A DNA stretch of 64,000 nucleotides, taken from assembly GCA_964537685.1 (NCBI GenBank), contig CAZICM010000012.1:62001-126000 (forward strand), given 5' to 3'. Shown one piece after another: positions 48,466 through 58,165 of this stretch (its first letter is position 1; every line of letters starts with the position of its first letter). The translations under genes and the position numbers were made by a program. The notes beneath the pieces were generated by a model. It had not been told where the DNA came from. It did not search any database and saw only the letters and a list, made by a program, of their open reading frames with translations. This stretch comes from CAZICM01 sp964537685. Lineage in GTDB: Bacteria > Myxococcota_A > Polyangia > Polyangiales > Polyangiaceae.

Positions 48466-50414
48466 CACTTACCCCAATTCACCTTTGTGCGCCCGGGCGG
48501 CGTGGCGTCGGGCATCTCGGGAAATAGAGAGCGCGCTAAATCGGGCAGGGGCGCGCAAGCCCGCTCGCCCAAATTCGTCAGCTCCTCGGGATCTTTGTCC
48601 AAATGAAAACAATGATATTCGCCGTCCCACTCGCGCGCTTCAATTTTCATGTGCCCAAGCATCATCCCCCAATTGCGGAACGAGCATTCCCATACCCATG
48701 TGCAATTGGTGAGCGGCATCGGCGAAAATGTGCGCTCGGGCCTCGTCAGGGGATGACCGATCATCCTCGCGCGGAATGGCCGCATCAAAGGCTCGTCCCA
48801 TAAACCCAATAAATCCAAAAAGGTTGGACAAAAATCCAAATGAAATACGAACTGATCCTCGGCGGAACGGATCGCCGCTTCTTCTTCGGGTGCCAGCGTT
48901 CCAGGAGGAGCCCAAATCCAGCCTGGAACCCGAATTTCTTCATCGTATAGGGAACTCGTATGACCCAATTGCCAATGCTCACGGAAGGATTCACCATGAT
49001 CGGATGTATATACAATTACGGTGCGCTGCCCGCTGTCTGAATTGCGAATATGCGTGAGCAGCCTGCCCACGGCTTTATCGGAAAGATAAACAACGTTTTT
49101 ATAATAATTCTTAAAGTGGGTATTTTTTTCGGCGCCTTTATCCATTTCGCTCGGCTGAAAGGGCGCATCGTTTTCATCGTACACATAAGGGAAATGCACA
49201 TTTGAATAATGCACGACCGCAAAAAATGGCTCTTTTAACTCGCCCCACTCTTCAATGACCCGATCGGTCACGAGCGAATCGTAGGCACCTGTATCCAAAT
49301 CGGCCGCTGGATCGAGCTCGCTTGCGACACAGCGGTGCGAGACCGGAATATCCTGCACATAGAGCCGCGCATTGCCGAACATCAGGTTTTGGCTTGTCCA
49401 ATAGGCCGTGTCATAGCCCGCCGCGTGCGCGTAATCCCACAACAGCGGCACCGAATGCATGACATCGCGCTTTTCCGTGGGCGGAACGCCCGACCAAATA
49501 TTTGAAATCGAAATGGCCGTCGTCGATGCATTGGCCCGGAGCTGCATTAAAGGCATCCGCTCTTTAACGGCTTCATTTGAAAAGGGCGTCGCTAAATCGC
49601 AGGCCGGATCGTATTTCACACACGTAACGTCGGCCCGCTGGCTCTCCTGTAAAATCAGCAGCACATTGCGGGGACGCTTGGGCGCCGCCGTCAGCTTGGG
49701 AACCGGCTCGGGATTGCGGCGCTGAACCCGGCGATCCGGTGATTCGCGCGTAATGCCCAAATGCTCTTTCACGACCGCCGTAATGCCATTGAAATAAATC
49801 ATGTCGGGCATGGTCGACTGAATTGGCGTCCAATAGCTCACGGGTATTTGCGTGACGGCGGCCAATACAAAAGGAACGAATGCTGGAACGATCAGCCGGC
49901 CCCAGCGGCGCGGCCTGACCAGCCGCCTCGCAAGCCATATCCATCCAAGCGATAAAGAAAAGGCCAGCAATAAATGGCCAAATACAATCGGATTGGTCAG
50001 CGTCAGCGATCCGAATACCGACCAGAAAATCGATTTGGAGTGAATCTGGCCGTCGTGCGAGATGTAAACATTATAAAAGGCATGAAAACCGCCTTCGACG
50101 CCCGCGGCAAGCGTATAGAGAACCACAAAGAGGAGCGCGCACAATTGAGCGGCGATACCCCGGCGCCTCGCCGCCACATAAAGCAAAACTCCCCAGAAAA
50201 TAAGCGATTCAAATACGGACGCGGCATAGGCCAATTTATGCGGGCGATCGAAATGCATGATGTGGGCGAAGCGCACCAACAAATCGTGCATTAAAATCCA
50301 AAGCGCCGGCGAAAGGAGAATGAGAAGCCCAAGCCATCTCCGGCGCCGCCTTTTTTGATGGCGAAAATGCCGCGCTGTTTTGGGTTTGATCGGAACGTCT
50401 GCGCCCTGGCTCAC
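48465..50414 (-). CDS. Membrane-anchored sulfatase/phosphoethanolamine-transferase-like enzyme
   Basis: A 649-residue protein: Arg-rich N-terminus, about five membrane helices (to ~residue 205), a linker and a periplasmic alkaline-phosphatase-superfamily domain with LILQESQRAD (metal Glu), ASTTAISISN (probable Thr nucleophile), and YTSDHGESFREH with the metal Asp-His. It may modify lipids or polysaccharides with phospho- or sulfo-groups; true reaction unknown. GTG start with GAGGGG upstream. The enzyme is a paralogue of the 53.3-kb gene, sharing NCT..., FRNWGMMLG and the same helix layout. Confidence 0.82.
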   Translation of the reverse strand: MSQGADVPIKPKTARHFRHQKRRRRRWLGLLILLSPALWILMHDLLVRFAHIMHFDRPHKLAYAASVFESLIFWGVLLYVAARRRGIAAQLCALLFVVLYTLAAGVEGGFHAFYNVYISHDGQIHSKSIFWSVFGSLTLTNPIVFGHLLLAFSLSLGWIWLARRLVRPRRWGRLIVPAFVPFVLAAVTQIPVSYWTPIQSTMPDMIYFNGITAVVKEHLGITRESPDRRVQRRNPEPVPKLTAAPKRPRNVLLILQESQRADVTCVKYDPACDLATPFSNEAVKERMPLMQLRANASTTAISISNIWSGVPPTEKRDVMHSVPLLWDYAHAAGYDTAYWTSQNLMFGNARLYVQDIPVSHRCVASELDPAADLDTGAYDSLVTDRVIEEWGELKEPFFAVVHYSNVHFPYVYDENDAPFQPSEMDKGAEKNTHFKNYYKNVVYLSDKAVGRLLTHIRNSDSGQRTVIVYTSDHGESFREHWQLGHTSSLYDEEIRVPGWIWAPPGTLAPEEEAAIRSAEDQFVFHLDFCPTFLDLLGLWDEPLMRPFRARMIGHPLTRPERTFSPMPLTNCTWVWECSFRNWGMMLGHMKIEAREWDGEYHCFHLDKDPEELTNLGERACAPLPDLARSLFPEMPDATPPGRTKVNWGK

Positions 50415-50450
50415 AAGTGGACACCCCTCTAATCCATTCGTTGCCTTATG

Positions 50451-51017
50451 TCACTGCGTTTCGCGGGCGCGCAAGAGCCGCCTGACCAAGAGCACCAGCA
50501 AAAAAATAAACAGAATGAACGCCGAGCCGCCTACGCAAATCCATTTTAAGGAATTGCATATCAATGTGATCGTTCCAAGCACGGGCCAGCGTTGGGGAAA
50601 GGTCATACCCATCGTAAGCAGGCCAATATTTTCGGAATAATCGGCGAACATGCCCAGAATGGGCAGGAAGCATAGATAGCGGGCTGAATGCTGGGCGGAA
50701 AAGAGAAGGCGGCTCAGGTACACGAGCGATAGCCCCAAAAAGCAGGCGTACGCGAGGGGATAGGCCGTGTCGACGAGTAAAATCGTGTAGGAATACAGGA
50801 GCCGGCCATCCTCGCCATATAGCTCAAAAATACGGTGAACCTCGGCTTCGCTAATTGCAAAGTGAAGATCGGGAACGACAATGCCCGATGTTTTCTGCTC
50901 GAGCATTTGGCTCGCCCGGTTCAGCAAAGCGGAGAGAACAACATAAGATATCAGCGAGGCCAAAATAGCCTTTCCCGTCGCACGCCTTTCAACCTGTCTA
51001 ACGATTCGATCAAGCAT
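50451..51017 (-). CDS. Four-helix membrane protein, unknown
   Basis: A 188-residue protein with four hydrophobic helices (ILASLISYVVLSALL; SYTILLVDTAYPLAYACFLGL; YLCFLPILGMFADY; ILFIFLLVLLV) and a basic C-terminus (RRLLRARETQ). No family recognised. It lies 36 bp upstream of the sulfatase-like gene on the same strand and is likely in its operon. Confidence 0.65.
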   Translation of the reverse strand: MLDRIVRQVERRATGKAILASLISYVVLSALLNRASQMLEQKTSGIVVPDLHFAISEAEVHRIFELYGEDGRLLYSYTILLVDTAYPLAYACFLGLSLVYLSRLLFSAQHSARYLCFLPILGMFADYSENIGLLTMGMTFPQRWPVLGTITLICNSLKWICVGGSAFILFIFLLVLLVRRLLRARETQ

Positions 51018-51058
51018 CTTTTGCGAAAAAAAACGGGAAAGCTCTGAATTTTAAACCC

Positions 51059-51550
51059 TTAGGGCAGGCCGGGTAAAGATCTGCGGGCCCGGAGTTCTTC
51101 AAAAGCCTTCTCCAAGTCGGAAGGCCGCATCGTGATTTTGTTATGCGGTGGCAATAGCCGGGCCACCCACGGAGCTGCATCCACAACGCTTGCGAAGGTT
51201 TGATGAGGAAACGAGCGCCGGATCATCCAATTCATGCTCGCAGCGAAACCGCGCATCGCGGCCGCCTGAAACCCGTCTCCTTCGATAATAATCGCATTGC
51301 ACGCGACCCCCCAGGACACCTGTGTGGCCAGCCTGGCCATCGCGTCCCTCGCCGTGCCCTGCGGCGTCCCTGCATGCGCTTCAACCACGGTGACAATGCC
51401 AATTCCCTGCGGACAGCGGGATAAAAGCTCTTCAAGCGCCTCAGATAAATGCTCGATATCCTTTAAAAAAAGCTCTTTATGAGCGACCTGGAGCAAGACG
51501 TTACGAAAAATGGCCAAGCTCTGGTTCTCGTCGTCCATCACGATCTTCAT
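51059..51550 (-). CDS. Hypothetical protein, 163 aa
   Basis: A 163-residue soluble protein with an alpha/beta look: LLSRCPQGIGIVTVVEAHAGTP, GVACNAIIIEGDGFQAAAMRGFAASMNW. I do not recognise the family; myxobacteria have similar orphan regulators, but that is weak. It is in the same direction as the membrane gene and ~40 bp upstream of it. No motif for metal, nucleotide or DNA binding is visible. Confidence 0.6.
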   Translation of the reverse strand: MKIVMDDENQSLAIFRNVLLQVAHKELFLKDIEHLSEALEELLSRCPQGIGIVTVVEAHAGTPQGTARDAMARLATQVSWGVACNAIIIEGDGFQAAAMRGFAASMNWMIRRSFPHQTFASVVDAAPWVARLLPPHNKITMRPSDLEKAFEELRARRSLPGLP

Positions 51551-51662
51551 GAGTCACCGAAAAGCGAAACCGAGCGAAAGCCGTGGAACACTCGTGTATA
51601 TCACAGCCTTCACGCCGGCAATAGATCTAGGCCTTAGCGCGTGCTGGTAATGTGTCCGCGTT

Positions 51663-52109
51663 ATGACCGAAACCCAGAAGAATGCATGCGTTTTTTGCGA
51701 AATCGCCGCCCGCGGGGCCGCCCACCCGGCCTATGTCGTTCACGAGGACGCGCATACCATGGCTTTTTTAGATCGAAGCCCTTGGTTCGCCGGCCACTGT
51801 TTGCTCATTCCTAAAAAGCATTTTTCTACGCTGCTCGATTGTGACGATCAAACCATTGCTCAGGTGTTTATTCAGTCTAAACGGATTGGACAAGCCATTC
51901 TAAAAGCTGGCGGAGCGGACGGCCTTTTTATGGGCGTAAACAATCGAATCAGCCAGAGCGTGCCGCATATGCATGTGCATCTCGTTCCGCGCCGCAAAAA
52001 GGATGGGCTAAAGGGCTTTTTCTGGCCCAGGACTTCCTACAGCGATGAACGCGAAATGGAAGCCACGAGAGCCGCCATCGCTCAGGCATTGGCCGAGCCC
52101 GATGAATAA
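51663..52109 (+). CDS. HIT-family nucleotide hydrolase
   Basis: A 148-residue protein with an N-terminal Cys-pair (CVFCEIAARG), HCLLIPKKHF and the histidine triad HMHVHLVPR. HIT proteins hydrolyse nucleoside phosphoramidates, dinucleoside polyphosphates or AMP-lysine. Length is normal for the PKCI/HINT group; the C-terminal extension is longer than in Hint. It converges with the SprT-like gene. Confidence 0.92.
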   Translation: MTETQKNACVFCEIAARGAAHPAYVVHEDAHTMAFLDRSPWFAGHCLLIPKKHFSTLLDCDDQTIAQVFIQSKRIGQAILKAGGADGLFMGVNNRISQSVPHMHVHLVPRRKKDGLKGFFWPRTSYSDEREMEATRAAIAQALAEPDE

Positions 52110-52123
52110 AGAATTAATCCCGT

Positions 52124-52141
52124 TCAATTAAATCGAATTGA
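52124..52141. terminator. A/T-rich hairpin between convergent genes
   Basis: TCAATT-AAATCG-AATTGA (52124-52141) is a perfect 6-bp stem between the HIT and SprT-like genes, followed on the plus side by TATAAAAAAC. A weak bidirectional terminator is possible. Confidence 0.3.
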
Positions 52142-52156
52142 TATAAAAAACAATCA

Positions 52157-53257
52157 TTATCGGAAAGCGGGAGGCAGCATTCTTCCCGCGGACACCGTTT
52201 TCCCATCCACGGGCTTGTGCAGCACAATATTGCGGCCGGCGACGCGGCCATGCGCATGCGCCTCGGTGCGGCGCCCTCCCTGATGCCTCACATGGGCAAT
52301 ACGAGGATGCCGGCGATGATAATAATCGGATAGGTCCGCGTCCTTGAGCCACACCAGCCCATGCTCTTTGTTGCGGGTGCGCTCGGCATTGAGCCGCTCC
52401 AAAAACCCAGTCATTACGCCGGCCAAATATGCCCGCCTATCCCTATCCGATCGGATGCCTTTACCGCGTTTGTGTTCGGCCCATAACTGCTCTGCGGTGC
52501 GGCTTAAAAAGGCGTGTGCGTAGGCAGCCATTTCTAGGTTTGAAGATGTGCCGCATACCTCGAGCACGCTGCCCCGCTTTTGCAAGAGCGGCCGGTACAC
52601 CGGAATCCAGATCACCTCGACAAAGAAATGCTGCGCCAAGATGGCTGCCAAAATGCGCTCGCTCTCGGTGACGCGCCCGCTTGGCTCGCCCAGATGGCGA
52701 AACGAATAATCCCGGGCCTGGCTCGTTTTCGCGACATCGAGGTTGTACTTGAGCATCAGGCGCTGAGCCGCGTTCATGGCCGCCTGCGCCTCGTTTTCGT
52801 TGGGACTGTCGGCCAGCGCCAAAAGCTTCGCAATGCGCTCCAATACGCGCGCCTCCTCTTCGCTCGCGGCCTGAGCTGTTTTCGGCAGACCACTCGCCGC
52901 AGGATCGATGCCCAGCCGTTTGCACGCATTGCGGAAGGCCGGCCCATGCGCGCTTTCATCCGTCGCGCCCAGCACTTCGTGCGCATACTGATGCGCCATT
53001 TCGTGCTTGAGCACTTCGATGACAATAGGCCACGAGTGACCTAGCACCAGCGCCCTTGAAATCTCGATAGAACGAACATCGGAGCGATAGCGCCCAAACC
53101 TCGATCCGGCATCCGACAGTTCGATGACAATAGGCTTTAAAGCGCGCCTAAAGTGCGCCGCGTTAATATCTTGATAACTGAGCCGGAGCTCGCGCAGAAG
53201 CGCCGTCTCCAGCTCCACCGAAAGCTCGCTCGGAATGGGTTTGCGTTGCCTGGGCAT
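52157..53257 (-). CDS. SprT-like metallopeptidase with DUF2786 domain
   Basis: A ~366-residue protein. Residues ~60-130 hold the SprT-like core with HEMAHQYAHE (zinc HExxH) and HGPAFR; then comes DUF2786 (ERIAKLLALADSPNENEAQAAMNAAQRLM) and a conserved C-terminal domain, ending in a His/Arg-rich tail. SprT-like proteases cut DNA-protein adducts in eukaryotes; the bacterial role is unclear. Start uncertain: ATG 53257 is used, and ATG 53320 is an alternative that would nearly touch the divergent sulfatase-like gene. Confidence 0.82.
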   Translation of the reverse strand: MPRQRKPIPSELSVELETALLRELRLSYQDINAAHFRRALKPIVIELSDAGSRFGRYRSDVRSIEISRALVLGHSWPIVIEVLKHEMAHQYAHEVLGATDESAHGPAFRNACKRLGIDPAASGLPKTAQAASEEEARVLERIAKLLALADSPNENEAQAAMNAAQRLMLKYNLDVAKTSQARDYSFRHLGEPSGRVTESERILAAILAQHFFVEVIWIPVYRPLLQKRGSVLEVCGTSSNLEMAAYAHAFLSRTAEQLWAEHKRGKGIRSDRDRRAYLAGVMTGFLERLNAERTRNKEHGLVWLKDADLSDYYHRRHPRIAHVRHQGGRRTEAHAHGRVAGRNIVLHKPVDGKTVSAGRMLPPAFR

Positions 53258-53324
53258 GTGAACAGGGTTTTGCAACACATCAAAACTCGACACAAGCCCC
53301 GCGCCCGCGCTAGATGTCATTTCA

Positions 53325-55292
53325 GTGTCAGTTGATTCCGTCCCGCCCGTGCAGTCGCCGCAGCCTGGACGCAAATCTGCCCATCCAAGCGCGCGGCGCA
53401 TCAAAGAACTGAGAGCCTTCGCCCGGACGCGAAAACGCATTGCGTTGGCGCTGTTGTGCTCTCCGCCCTTGATTGTTGTCTTTATCGACATGGTGATCCG
53501 GGGCGGACGCCTGCTCGACCTAAGCGGCAAACACAAGGCCAGCTATATCGCCGCCATCATCGAAAGCGCGTTGCTCTGGGGCGTGCTTTTGTACGCGGCC
53601 TCATCCAGGCGCGGCGTTCTTCGATGGCTGTCCTCGGCCGTATTCGTCATCCTGGCGGCGCTCGCCGTTGGGGGACAGCTCTATTTCCACCGTCAATACG
53701 CGACCTATCTCAATCTTGACGCGACGCTCTTCGCCACATCCTTCACCGAAAGCCTGTTCAGCCAAATCCGCGCCGACGGCTATTATTTCCTGGCCTCGCT
53801 TCTGCCGCCGATCGCCTTCGCGGCCGCCTTGATCTGGGCCGCCCGCTCCATTGTCCGCCCCGGCGGAACGCGCATTTCCAAGGCCGCCCGCTGGCTCATG
53901 CCTATCGTCGTATGCGCGGCCTTCTTGATCCCTTGCTCGTATCGCACGGTTCAGGCTTCCACACCCGATGTGATTTACCTGCATGCGGTCGGAGGACTCA
54001 TCAAAGAATTGGTTGGAACACGAACAACCGCGCAGGTGCGTCCCGGCCTGCGAACACCGCCTAAACTCGCGCCCATAAAGCCCAAGCCTCTATCCAAAGT
54101 CCGCGGCACCAAAGCGCCTCACCGCAACGTGCTCTTTATTCTCACCGAGAGCGTGCGCGCCGACATGGTGTGCTCCGAACGCGCCGACAACTGCCCCACG
54201 GCGCCTCACACCAACCTCGCCGTGCCCGGCCGCATTCCGCTTCATCAAATGCGCTCGACCTCATCGACCACGGCCATTCAGCTCGCCGTTCTGTGGTCGG
54301 GCCTGCCGGTCACTTCATCCCGGGCCGATCTGCATGGCTTCCCTCTGCTCTTCGATTACGCAAAGGCCGCGGGCTACGACAACGCCTACTGGACGAGCCA
54401 TCATATGATGTTCGCCAATTCGCGGCTGTATGTGCAGGATTTGCCCACATCGCACCAATGCGGCGCGACCGATCTCGATCCTTTGGCCGATATCGATTTA
54501 GGCGCCCGGGATGATCTGCTCAGCGCCCGCATTCAAAAAGATTTTGATCAATTACACGAACCATTCTTTGTAGTTGCCCACTACGGAAATACGCACGTAC
54601 CCTATCGAATTGACCCAAACGACGCTCCATTTCAGCCCGCGGTTGAAAGCAAGGCGCCGGGCGATAATGAAGCCTATAAAAACTATTATAAAAACGCGGT
54701 TTACCTTCAAGACCGCTTTATTGCGGACTTGATTCGCCATGTGCGCAATAGCCCCATGGGCGAGCGCACGGTCATTGTCTTTACGTCCGATCACGGCGAA
54801 GCGTTCCGAGAGCATGGACAGCTCTGCCACACGGGCGCGGTGCTCGATGAAGAGATTCATGTGCCCGCGTGGATTGACGCGCCTGCCGGAACGCTGGGCG
54901 AAGAAGAGCTGGCCTCGCTTTCGGCCCTAAACCACCGGCCTGTATTTCACACGGACATCACGCCCACCATTCTCGATTTAATGGGCATTTTGGATGAGCC
55001 TTCCATTGCATCGTACCGAAGCCAAATGCCCGGCCAATCGCTGCTTAGGCCGGACTACAGCGACAAAGCCGTGGCGCTCAGCAATTGCACCGAGATTTGG
55101 GGCTGCGCCTTTAAAAATTGGGGATTGATGATGGGCACCAAGAAATTGGAAGGCCGTGAATGGGATAAAAATTGGCACTGTTACGATGTAATTGCCGATC
55201 CCAACGAAGAGCGGGATTTAGGTCCCGATGCCTGTGCCGAATTAAAGACGCTGGCCGATAAACAATACGGCGGTCCTCCCAGCGCCAACTAA
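53325..55292 (+). CDS. Membrane-anchored sulfatase/phosphoethanolamine-transferase-like enzyme (paralogue)
   Basis: A 655-residue protein with the same layout as the 48.5-kb gene: Arg-rich N-terminus, about five helices, then a periplasmic domain with LFILTESVRAD, SSTTAIQLAVLWSG, HYGNTHVPY, FTSDHGEAFREHGQLCHTG and NCTEIWGCAFKNWGLMMG. Both probably catalyse the same chemistry on different acceptors, judging by the divergent extracellular ends. The GTG at 53325 is the only good N-terminal match to its paralogue; no Shine-Dalgarno is seen. It diverges from the SprT-like gene. Confidence 0.82.
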   Translation: MSVDSVPPVQSPQPGRKSAHPSARRIKELRAFARTRKRIALALLCSPPLIVVFIDMVIRGGRLLDLSGKHKASYIAAIIESALLWGVLLYAASSRRGVLRWLSSAVFVILAALAVGGQLYFHRQYATYLNLDATLFATSFTESLFSQIRADGYYFLASLLPPIAFAAALIWAARSIVRPGGTRISKAARWLMPIVVCAAFLIPCSYRTVQASTPDVIYLHAVGGLIKELVGTRTTAQVRPGLRTPPKLAPIKPKPLSKVRGTKAPHRNVLFILTESVRADMVCSERADNCPTAPHTNLAVPGRIPLHQMRSTSSTTAIQLAVLWSGLPVTSSRADLHGFPLLFDYAKAAGYDNAYWTSHHMMFANSRLYVQDLPTSHQCGATDLDPLADIDLGARDDLLSARIQKDFDQLHEPFFVVAHYGNTHVPYRIDPNDAPFQPAVESKAPGDNEAYKNYYKNAVYLQDRFIADLIRHVRNSPMGERTVIVFTSDHGEAFREHGQLCHTGAVLDEEIHVPAWIDAPAGTLGEEELASLSALNHRPVFHTDITPTILDLMGILDEPSIASYRSQMPGQSLLRPDYSDKAVALSNCTEIWGCAFKNWGLMMGTKKLEGREWDKNWHCYDVIADPNEERDLGPDACAELKTLADKQYGGPPSAN

Positions 55293-55439
55293 ACCCTTCA
55301 AGCGGCAAGCGATCCGATTTGAAGCGCCGATTTTCTAATTTTTTATCCAAAGCGCTTCATTCTGGGGCTCCGGCGCTCGTTTTCAGAGCGATTTCATTTG
55401 GCCCGATTGCTGCCTAGACCTCTATCCGAGGTGAACGCA

Positions 55440-56999
55440 ATGAACGCGGGTGATGATCGTAGGGCGCAGGGCGGCAATTCAACCGGTGGAAATTACAATT
55501 CGGCCAATGGACAAGGCCAAGGTAATTCACCGCGCACGCGCTACAACGATGGATGGCGCGCGGGAAAACCGGCGGAAGACCCCGAAAAATTAAAGCGATG
55601 GGGACGCATCAGCGCCAAGCCGAGCGAATATTTAATTCATATGCGGCGAGGAAAGCTTTTGCCCACGTCGGGGCAAGGCGCCTCCTGCTTTAAATTCCCA
55701 AGCGATTCGGTCTCGGTCGTTCCGACAACGGTTCAAAAGCTTCAATTTACGGCCGATCAGATTACGACCGAAAAAGTAGGCGTCGAGGTGACGGGCCTTG
55801 CCGTCTATCGAATTGCTGAACCACTCATTGCATTTCGAATGCTCAATTTCTCGTTCCCCGAGCGGGCGCAAGAGAAATTGGAAGAATTGCTTGTCGATAT
55901 GTTCGTGGGTGCGGTGCGCAGGCTCGTCGCCAATTTGGGCATCGAGGAATGCCTCACGCGCCGCAAGGAGGGCATTGCAGAAGAATTAATGCGGGAAATC
56001 ACGCCCGTTGTGTCTGGAAAAGGCCGTATTGACGATGCAACCGATAAAGGTTGGGGCATTGTTATCGATACGATCGAAATCCAAGACGTGCATGTGCTCT
56101 CGGCGACGGTGTTTAGCAATATGCAGGCTAGATACCGCCAAGATCAGGAGAGGCAGGCCCGGGAAGCCGCGCAATCGACCGAAAGAGCCGTGAAACAGGG
56201 TGAAGCGGAAGCGGCCCGCGCGATTGAATTGACGAAGCTGGGCGCTGAAATCGAAGTAAAAACCCGGCGCCAGGAAGCCAATGAGACATCCCGCCTGAGC
56301 GATCTGGCTTCGGAGACCCGGGTTTCAGAAGCCAAATACGCGGCGGATAAAGCGGCGCGCGAAAGGCAAATTCAGGCGGACAGAACATTTGAATTGAGCA
56401 AGCTCGCGGCCGAGCTCGAAGTGAAACAGCGCAAAAAGGAGGCCGAGGAGCAAGCGAGGCTCTTGGAAATCGCATCGGCGGCGAGGCTGCGGGAAACCGA
56501 GCTTACGCATGAAAAGCAGCTTGCCGCGCTGAAGATGGAGGCCGAAATCGAAAAGATTCGGATGGAGGCCGAGGCGCAGACGGCGAAGCATGCCGCAAAG
56601 ATGGCCGAGGCCATCCGTGAAATTGAATTGTATCAGCAGCAGGCAGCCATTACGTCGGTGAGGCGCTCGCTGATGGAAGCGGAACTTGCGATTGCAGAAA
56701 TAGAAATCCGCAAGGCGCAGCTTACGCAAGAGCTCGAGCTTTCAAAGACGAGAGCCCTGCGCGAAGTCGAAAATGCGATTTCGCCCGAGGTTATTCAGCT
56801 CACGGTGGCTCAGCAATTGCCGCAATTGGCCGCGGCCTTCCAGCAGAATATGGGTCAGGTGCATATTACGTCGGTGGACGGTGCCAATCCGTTTGGATAT
56901 ATCGCATCCGCAATCGACGGTGTATTGGGAATTGCGAGGGCGGCGGGGCTGTCGGTGCCTCAGGTCAAGCCCGTCATCAAGGCTCAAGAAAAGCAATAA
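55440..56999 (+). CDS. SPFH/band-7 (flotillin-like) protein without membrane helix
   Basis: A 519-residue protein. A Gly/Asn-rich disordered N-terminus (~1-55) precedes a SPFH domain (~60-240: GKLLPTSGQGASCF, TTEKVGVEVTGLAVYRI, TIEIQDVHVLSATVF), followed by a very long coiled coil (~240-455) and a C-terminal domain. Flotillins have a membrane anchor and form oligomers; no hydrophobic helix is visible here. A GAGGTG upstream of the ATG at 55440 marks the start. It may build a ring or cage in the cytoplasm. Confidence 0.83.
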   Translation: MNAGDDRRAQGGNSTGGNYNSANGQGQGNSPRTRYNDGWRAGKPAEDPEKLKRWGRISAKPSEYLIHMRRGKLLPTSGQGASCFKFPSDSVSVVPTTVQKLQFTADQITTEKVGVEVTGLAVYRIAEPLIAFRMLNFSFPERAQEKLEELLVDMFVGAVRRLVANLGIEECLTRRKEGIAEELMREITPVVSGKGRIDDATDKGWGIVIDTIEIQDVHVLSATVFSNMQARYRQDQERQAREAAQSTERAVKQGEAEAARAIELTKLGAEIEVKTRRQEANETSRLSDLASETRVSEAKYAADKAARERQIQADRTFELSKLAAELEVKQRKKEAEEQARLLEIASAARLRETELTHEKQLAALKMEAEIEKIRMEAEAQTAKHAAKMAEAIREIELYQQQAAITSVRRSLMEAELAIAEIEIRKAQLTQELELSKTRALREVENAISPEVIQLTVAQQLPQLAAAFQQNMGQVHITSVDGANPFGYIASAIDGVLGIARAAGLSVPQVKPVIKAQEKQ

Positions 57000-57014
57000 G
57001 ATTGAATGGGCTGA

Positions 57015-58028
57015 TTATCCTGCCTTATAATAATCATAGCGATCGGCCATGGGAGCAATGCGCGTTTCGAGCGCGAGGCGCGCATTTTCTGGCATAGGCT
57101 CCAGGGTTCTTCCAATACGAAGGTTTTCACGCACTTCTTCAATGGATGAACATCCGATGATTACCGTATCCGCAAAGCTTGATGCATAGCGGATCAATTC
57201 TTCCGGCGTGGCCGCCCTTTCCTTCACGAGGCGGCCCGCGCTCAATACTTTCATGCCCACAATGCCAACACCGCGCTGCTTGGCCTCGGCGACGACGGTA
57301 CTCAAAAAAGGAAGGCGCCGGGGATCGCTGGGATTGATGGCGCAGAGCACGGTATCAAAGGGATAGCGGCGCATCGCCTCGACCAAAATGGCTGGATCGT
57401 GATGGCCGGTAAGGCCGATAAAACGGACGCGGCCATCGGCCTTTGCCTTTTCCGCGGCAGAAATGGCGCCGTTTTTTGAAAAGATTTCATCGAGATCTTC
57501 TTGGCTCCGCAAATCGTGCATTTGCCAAATATCTAAGTGATCGGTGCCAATTCTTTTTAATGTGCTGTCCAGCAGCCTGAGCGCGCCGCTGTAATCGCGT
57601 TCATGGGTTTTCGAAGCCAAAATCACGCGATCGCGCGCCGCCTTTGCGCCCATCTGCTGAAAGGCCCGGCCATAGTAGTCCTGGCTCTGCTGATAAGCGG
57701 GTGCGGTGTCGCAATAGCGAACCCCAAGGCGCAGCGCCTCCATCACCACGGGCACGGCCTCATCAAAGCGGCCCGTTGTCCTGAGAATGCCTTCGCCGCC
57801 AAGCGATACGGGTTCAACCATCAAGTCTGTTTTGCCCAGCGGGCGAAGCGTTGCGGAAGCTTCTGGCACAGCTTTTTGATCCTTTGCCGCCGATGCAGGA
57901 GATGCGGCGGGAGAAGTGGACAGAGAAGAGTCTTTGGGCGTCTTTCCGCACGAGGCCAACAATGGCGCGGCCGCGAGCGCGGACAGAGCGCTTCGGCGAA
58001 TGATTTTTCGATCGCGTCGTGACTCCAT
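57015..58028 (-). CDS. Tat-type aldo/keto reductase lipoprotein
   Basis: A 337-residue protein. The N-terminus has RRDRKIIRRSALSALAAAPLLASC, a twin-Arg signal with a lipobox-like end. The AKR fold has its tetrad: Asp in DTAPAY, Tyr in YYGRA, Lys in LASKTHE and His in QMHDL; the C-terminus has the NADPH-type IIGCSSIEEV. The enzyme would reduce carbonyls with NADPH in the periplasm if exported folded. Tat export of AKRs is reported in several bacteria. It converges with the SPFH gene and is divergent from a MYXO-CTERM gene. Confidence 0.88.
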   Translation of the reverse strand: MESRRDRKIIRRSALSALAAAPLLASCGKTPKDSSLSTSPAASPASAAKDQKAVPEASATLRPLGKTDLMVEPVSLGGEGILRTTGRFDEAVPVVMEALRLGVRYCDTAPAYQQSQDYYGRAFQQMGAKAARDRVILASKTHERDYSGALRLLDSTLKRIGTDHLDIWQMHDLRSQEDLDEIFSKNGAISAAEKAKADGRVRFIGLTGHHDPAILVEAMRRYPFDTVLCAINPSDPRRLPFLSTVVAEAKQRGVGIVGMKVLSAGRLVKERAATPEELIRYASSFADTVIIGCSSIEEVRENLRIGRTLEPMPENARLALETRIAPMADRYDYYKAG

Positions 58029-58165
58029 TCCCAGAGGATAGGGGTATCGCGGGCTCGCCGTCGATGCACAAAACCCCTGGAATCACCGCTTGACTTCAAT
58101 GTCCTTGTCCTGCACGCTCGCGCTCGGCTGGGGTGCCGACCCCATTTTTTTCGCTGGAGTCCCGG

